35,351 nucleotides of DNA from JBCCGR01 sp039029195 (GTDB lineage: Bacteria > Pseudomonadota > Alphaproteobacteria > Rhizobiales > Rhizobiaceae): contig JBCCGR010000047.1 in NCBI GenBank assembly GCA_039029195.1, forward strand, positions 1 through 35,351, in the 5' to 3' direction. The notes under the pieces are model-generated. The model worked only from the letters and a program-made list of their open reading frames with translations. It was not told the origin of the DNA and searched no databases. Shown here one piece after another: positions 33,361-35,351 of the stretch (position 1 is the first letter of the stretch; each line of letters opens with the position of its first letter). The translations under genes were made by a program, and so were the position numbers.

Positions 33361-33380
33361 AATCGCACTCCATCGCGATT
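33361..33380. promoter_or_regulatory. Inverted repeat between the divergent CoA-transferase and MFS genes
   Basis: AATCGC (33361-33366) and GCGATT (33375-33380) are perfect inverted arms around an 8-nt spacer, in the 176-nt divergent region. It is a candidate operator controlling both genes. Six-bp arms can arise by chance. Confidence 0.25.
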
Positions 33381-33491
33381 GAAAACCGGGATGGAAAACC
33401 TTCGACCCTGCCAGCTCGGTCGCGCGTCTGTGATTGCGAAAGGTGACTGTGGCATTGCGCCGAGTGCTTTAGCTGATTAACAGCAGACCTC

Positions 33492-34670
33492 ATGAAATTC
33501 CGCTCCATTTCTCTTTTGCTGATTGCCGAAGTCGCTCCGCTGACCCTTTGGTTTGTGTCCTCGGCCATTTTGCCCGACATGCTCTACGAGTATGACATCA
33601 GCGCGTTCGCACAGGCTGCGCTGACCAGCGCCGTGCAGGCCGGATTTGTTCTGGGCGCGCTGATTTTTGCCTTTTTCAACCTGCCGGATCGGTTCGACCC
33701 TCGAAAGCTCTTTGCACTGTGCGCGCTTGCTGGGGGAGCGATGAATCTTCTGTTCTTGGCCGTTGAACCGGGATCCGCCATTTCAATTCTGATCCGGTTT
33801 CTGGTCGGTGCGCTGCTTGCGGGCGTCTATCCCGTGGGCATGAAGATCGCGATCGGCTGGGGAGACAAGGATCGCGGTTTCCTTGTTGGCCTGCTGGTTG
33901 GCGCGCTTACCCTTGGATCAGCAGCACCTCATCTGGTTGCCTATTTTGGTGGCGCGGATTGGCGGCTGACGATTGTTTTAACATCACTTGCGGCGATGGC
34001 AGGTGGCATGGTCTGTCTTGGTGTCGGTCTCGGCCCACACCATGCTCAATCCGCCCGGTTTGACCCGCGTGTTGTGACCACGGCGTGGACCAATGTCCGC
34101 GTGCGGCTAGCGATTGGCGGATATCTTGGCCACATGTGGGAACTCTATGTGATGTGGGCTTGGATATCTGCGGCCCTTGGCGTCTCGTTTGCAGCATCGC
34201 TCAGTCCGGGCGAGGCGACCGATCTCGCCAAACTGACCACCTTCATCGCCATCGCTGCCGGTGGGCTGGCCAGCATATTTGCCGGTCGATGGGCGGATCA
34301 AATCGGTAAGACGGAAGTGACAATCGTCTTCATGGCGCTGAGCGGATTGAGTGCCATCCTGACCGGGCTGACGTTTGGCGGAGCGGTCTGGATCAGCATC
34401 ATCCTGGTGGTCATCTGGGGGGTTACGGTCATTCCGGATTCAGCGCAGTTTTCGGCTTTGGTGGCCGAAGCCTCGCCCCCGGACCAGGCGGGTTCTCTTA
34501 TGACGCTTCAGACGGCTCTCGGTTTTGCGCTCACCTTCGTGACCGTACAATTGACACCCGCCGTTGTCGCCATAACGGGCTGGCCAGTCCTGCTTGCCGG
34601 TCTGGCTCTTGGCCCCATGTTTGGTATCTATTCCATGATGAAATTGAGGCGGTTGCAGCGGGCTGGGTAG
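33492..34670 (+). CDS. MFS transporter
   Basis: A 392-residue membrane protein with about twelve hydrophobic segments. Between helices 2 and 3 it has the degenerate loop NLPDRFDPRKL in place of the usual motif A, and GRWADQIGKTEV (about residues 263-274) is the equivalent loop in the second half. The N-terminus EVAPLTLWFVSSAILPDM resembles transporters of the nitrate/nitrite- or sugar-like CynX/NarK-like group, which I do not claim. Divergence from the CoA-transferase suggests uptake of an organic acid, as an inference. The next gene starts 55 nt downstream behind its own promoter. Confidence 0.85.
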   Translation: MKFRSISLLLIAEVAPLTLWFVSSAILPDMLYEYDISAFAQAALTSAVQAGFVLGALIFAFFNLPDRFDPRKLFALCALAGGAMNLLFLAVEPGSAISILIRFLVGALLAGVYPVGMKIAIGWGDKDRGFLVGLLVGALTLGSAAPHLVAYFGGADWRLTIVLTSLAAMAGGMVCLGVGLGPHHAQSARFDPRVVTTAWTNVRVRLAIGGYLGHMWELYVMWAWISAALGVSFAASLSPGEATDLAKLTTFIAIAAGGLASIFAGRWADQIGKTEVTIVFMALSGLSAILTGLTFGGAVWISIILVVIWGVTVIPDSAQFSALVAEASPPDQAGSLMTLQTALGFALTFVTVQLTPAVVAITGWPVLLAGLALGPMFGIYSMMKLRRLQRAG

Positions 34671-34688
34671 GGCCTTAGCTATCCAGCA

Positions 34689-34719
34689 TTGACCTTCCAG
34701 TAACTGGAATGCCTATCTG
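34689..34719 (+). promoter_or_regulatory. CueR/HmrR-type promoter for the copper ATPase
   Basis: A TTGACC -35 (34689-34694) and TATCTG -10 (34714-34719) are separated by 19 bp, the elongated spacer that MerR-family activators require. The spacer contains the perfect palindrome TTCCAGT-A-ACTGGAA (34695-34709), matching the half-sites of Cu(I)-responsive CueR/HmrR promoters. Strong expectation: transcription is switched on by Cu(I) through a CueR-like protein encoded elsewhere. The expected start point is about base 34726, the A of the ATG. Confidence 0.85.
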
Positions 34720-34725
34720 CACCTC

Positions 34726-35351
34726 ATGAACGAGCACGTTGTTCCCAGCGACAGCAAATACAACAGCGCGGACGGGTATGTTGATCCTGTCTGCGGCATG
34801 CATGTTGCGCACGATGCGGACAAGCCTCATCTGAATTGGAACGGTGAGGACTATCATTTTTGCTGCAATGGCTGCCGCGAGAAATTTGGTCAGGACCCGT
34901 GGTTCTTCCTGTCGGGCAACCATAAGCGTAAGGCCGAAAGTCCGGTTGAAGGCGCGCGATACATCTGTCCGATGTGTCCGGAAATCGACGAGGCAGAGCC
35001 GGGAACCTGCCCGATCTGTGGCATGGCGCTGGAACCCGATGTTCCAGGCACAGACACGGAAAACCACGAACTCATTGATTTCACCCGCCGTTTTCGCTGG
35101 TCGCTGATTTTTGCAATACCCCTGGTGATCCTCTCTATGGGTCCGATGGTTGGATTCGATCTCAAGCCTGTTCTTGGCGCGCGGTTAAGCCAGTGGGCCG
35201 AGTTGGTGCTTGCGATTCCAATTGTGCTTTGGGCGGGGTTGCCGTTTTTTGAGCGTGGTCTTGCGTCCATGCAAACCCGCAACTTCAACATGTGGACTCT
35301 GATAACGCTCGGGGTGGGCACAGCGTTTGTTTACAGTGTCATCGCCGTTGC
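34726..35351 (+). CDS. Copper-translocating P1B-type ATPase, N-terminal part
   Basis: The window holds the first 208 codons of a heavy-metal P-type ATPase; the catalytic domain is beyond the right edge. Residues 20-60 form a YHS domain (DPVCGM, YHFCCNGC), and residues 79-104 form a heavy-metal-binding segment (YICPMCPEIDEAEPGTC in two parts, then CPICGMALEP). Hydrophobic segments follow from about residue 120 (WSLIFAIPLVILSMGPMV, LVLAIPIVLWAGLPFF). Such YHS-type pumps export Cu(I) from the cytoplasm or supply copper to cuproenzymes. The CueR-type promoter directly upstream supports copper control. No ribosome site precedes the ATG, and no other in-frame start exists before residue 25, which lies inside the YHS motif. 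The mRNA is therefore likely leaderless. Confidence 0.92.
   Translation, partial: MNEHVVPSDSKYNSADGYVDPVCGMHVAHDADKPHLNWNGEDYHFCCNGCREKFGQDPWFFLSGNHKRKAESPVEGARYICPMCPEIDEAEPGTCPICGMALEPDVPGTDTENHELIDFTRRFRWSLIFAIPLVILSMGPMVGFDLKPVLGARLSQWAELVLAIPIVLWAGLPFFERGLASMQTRNFNMWTLITLGVGTAFVYSVIAV

Overview
The window looks like a chromosomal segment of an alphaproteobacterium, most likely of the order Hyphomicrobiales (Rhizobiales) and possibly marine. The evidence is moderately high GC, the linked set SDR-uvrC-(cyclase)-pgsA-moaD-moaE that I recognise from Rhizobiales chromosomes, and the protein families present. This is judgement from the sequence; no database was searched. I saw no rRNA, tRNA, CRISPR array or complete insertion sequence.

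Layout. 1-1845 (minus) is the N-terminal 615 codons of a cytoplasmic molybdopterin oxidoreductase that runs off the left edge. 1991-9645 (plus) holds two small exported proteins, a GST, an SDR, uvrC, a nucleotidyl cyclase with a membrane tail, pgsA, moaD, moaE, a Nudix hydrolase and a ParB-like small protein. 9671-13048 (minus) is a compact three-gene operon resembling dltA-dltB-dltC: a DltA-like adenylation enzyme, an MBOAT membrane acyltransferase and a carrier protein. No dltD is nearby. 13308-13619 is a YCII-type protein. 13878-15742 (minus) is rpe with pgk. 16054-20647 (plus) is a three-subunit membrane molybdoenzyme of the SoeABC (sulfite:quinone oxidoreductase) type. 20654-21179 (minus) is a ParDE toxin-antitoxin pair with a visible promoter and operator.

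21261-25922 is an acyl-CoA catabolic island: an acyl-CoA dehydrogenase diverges from AtuA (DUF1446), an enoyl-CoA hydratase and a TIGR03084 protein, the last three translationally coupled. It resembles part of the acyclic terpene/leucine-type pathway but has no carboxylase here. 26170-29382 is the most notable gene: a 1070-residue self-sufficient reductive dehalogenase. It carries a duplicated cobalamin-binding domain, two [4Fe-4S] clusters, a flavin/NAD(P)H reductase and a C-terminal [2Fe-2S] ferredoxin in one chain, with no export signal, so it should be a cytoplasmic catabolic dehalogenase and not a respiratory one. Dispersed palindromic repeats lie on both sides of it. 29845-31946 is an MFS transporter coupled to an unknown protein with a degenerate phosphoribosyltransferase-like motif. 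31981-33315 (minus) is a class I CoA-transferase, 33492-34670 is a second MFS transporter, and 34726 to the right edge is the start of a copper-type P1B-ATPase.

Two themes stand out. The first is molybdenum and electron transfer: two molybdopterin enzymes plus moaDE for the cofactor. The second is catabolism of unusual organic acids: dehalogenase, AtuA island, CoA-transferase and MFS transporters. The clearest regulatory signal is a textbook 19-bp-spacer MerR/CueR-type promoter ahead of the copper ATPase, placed so close to the ATG that the message should be leaderless.
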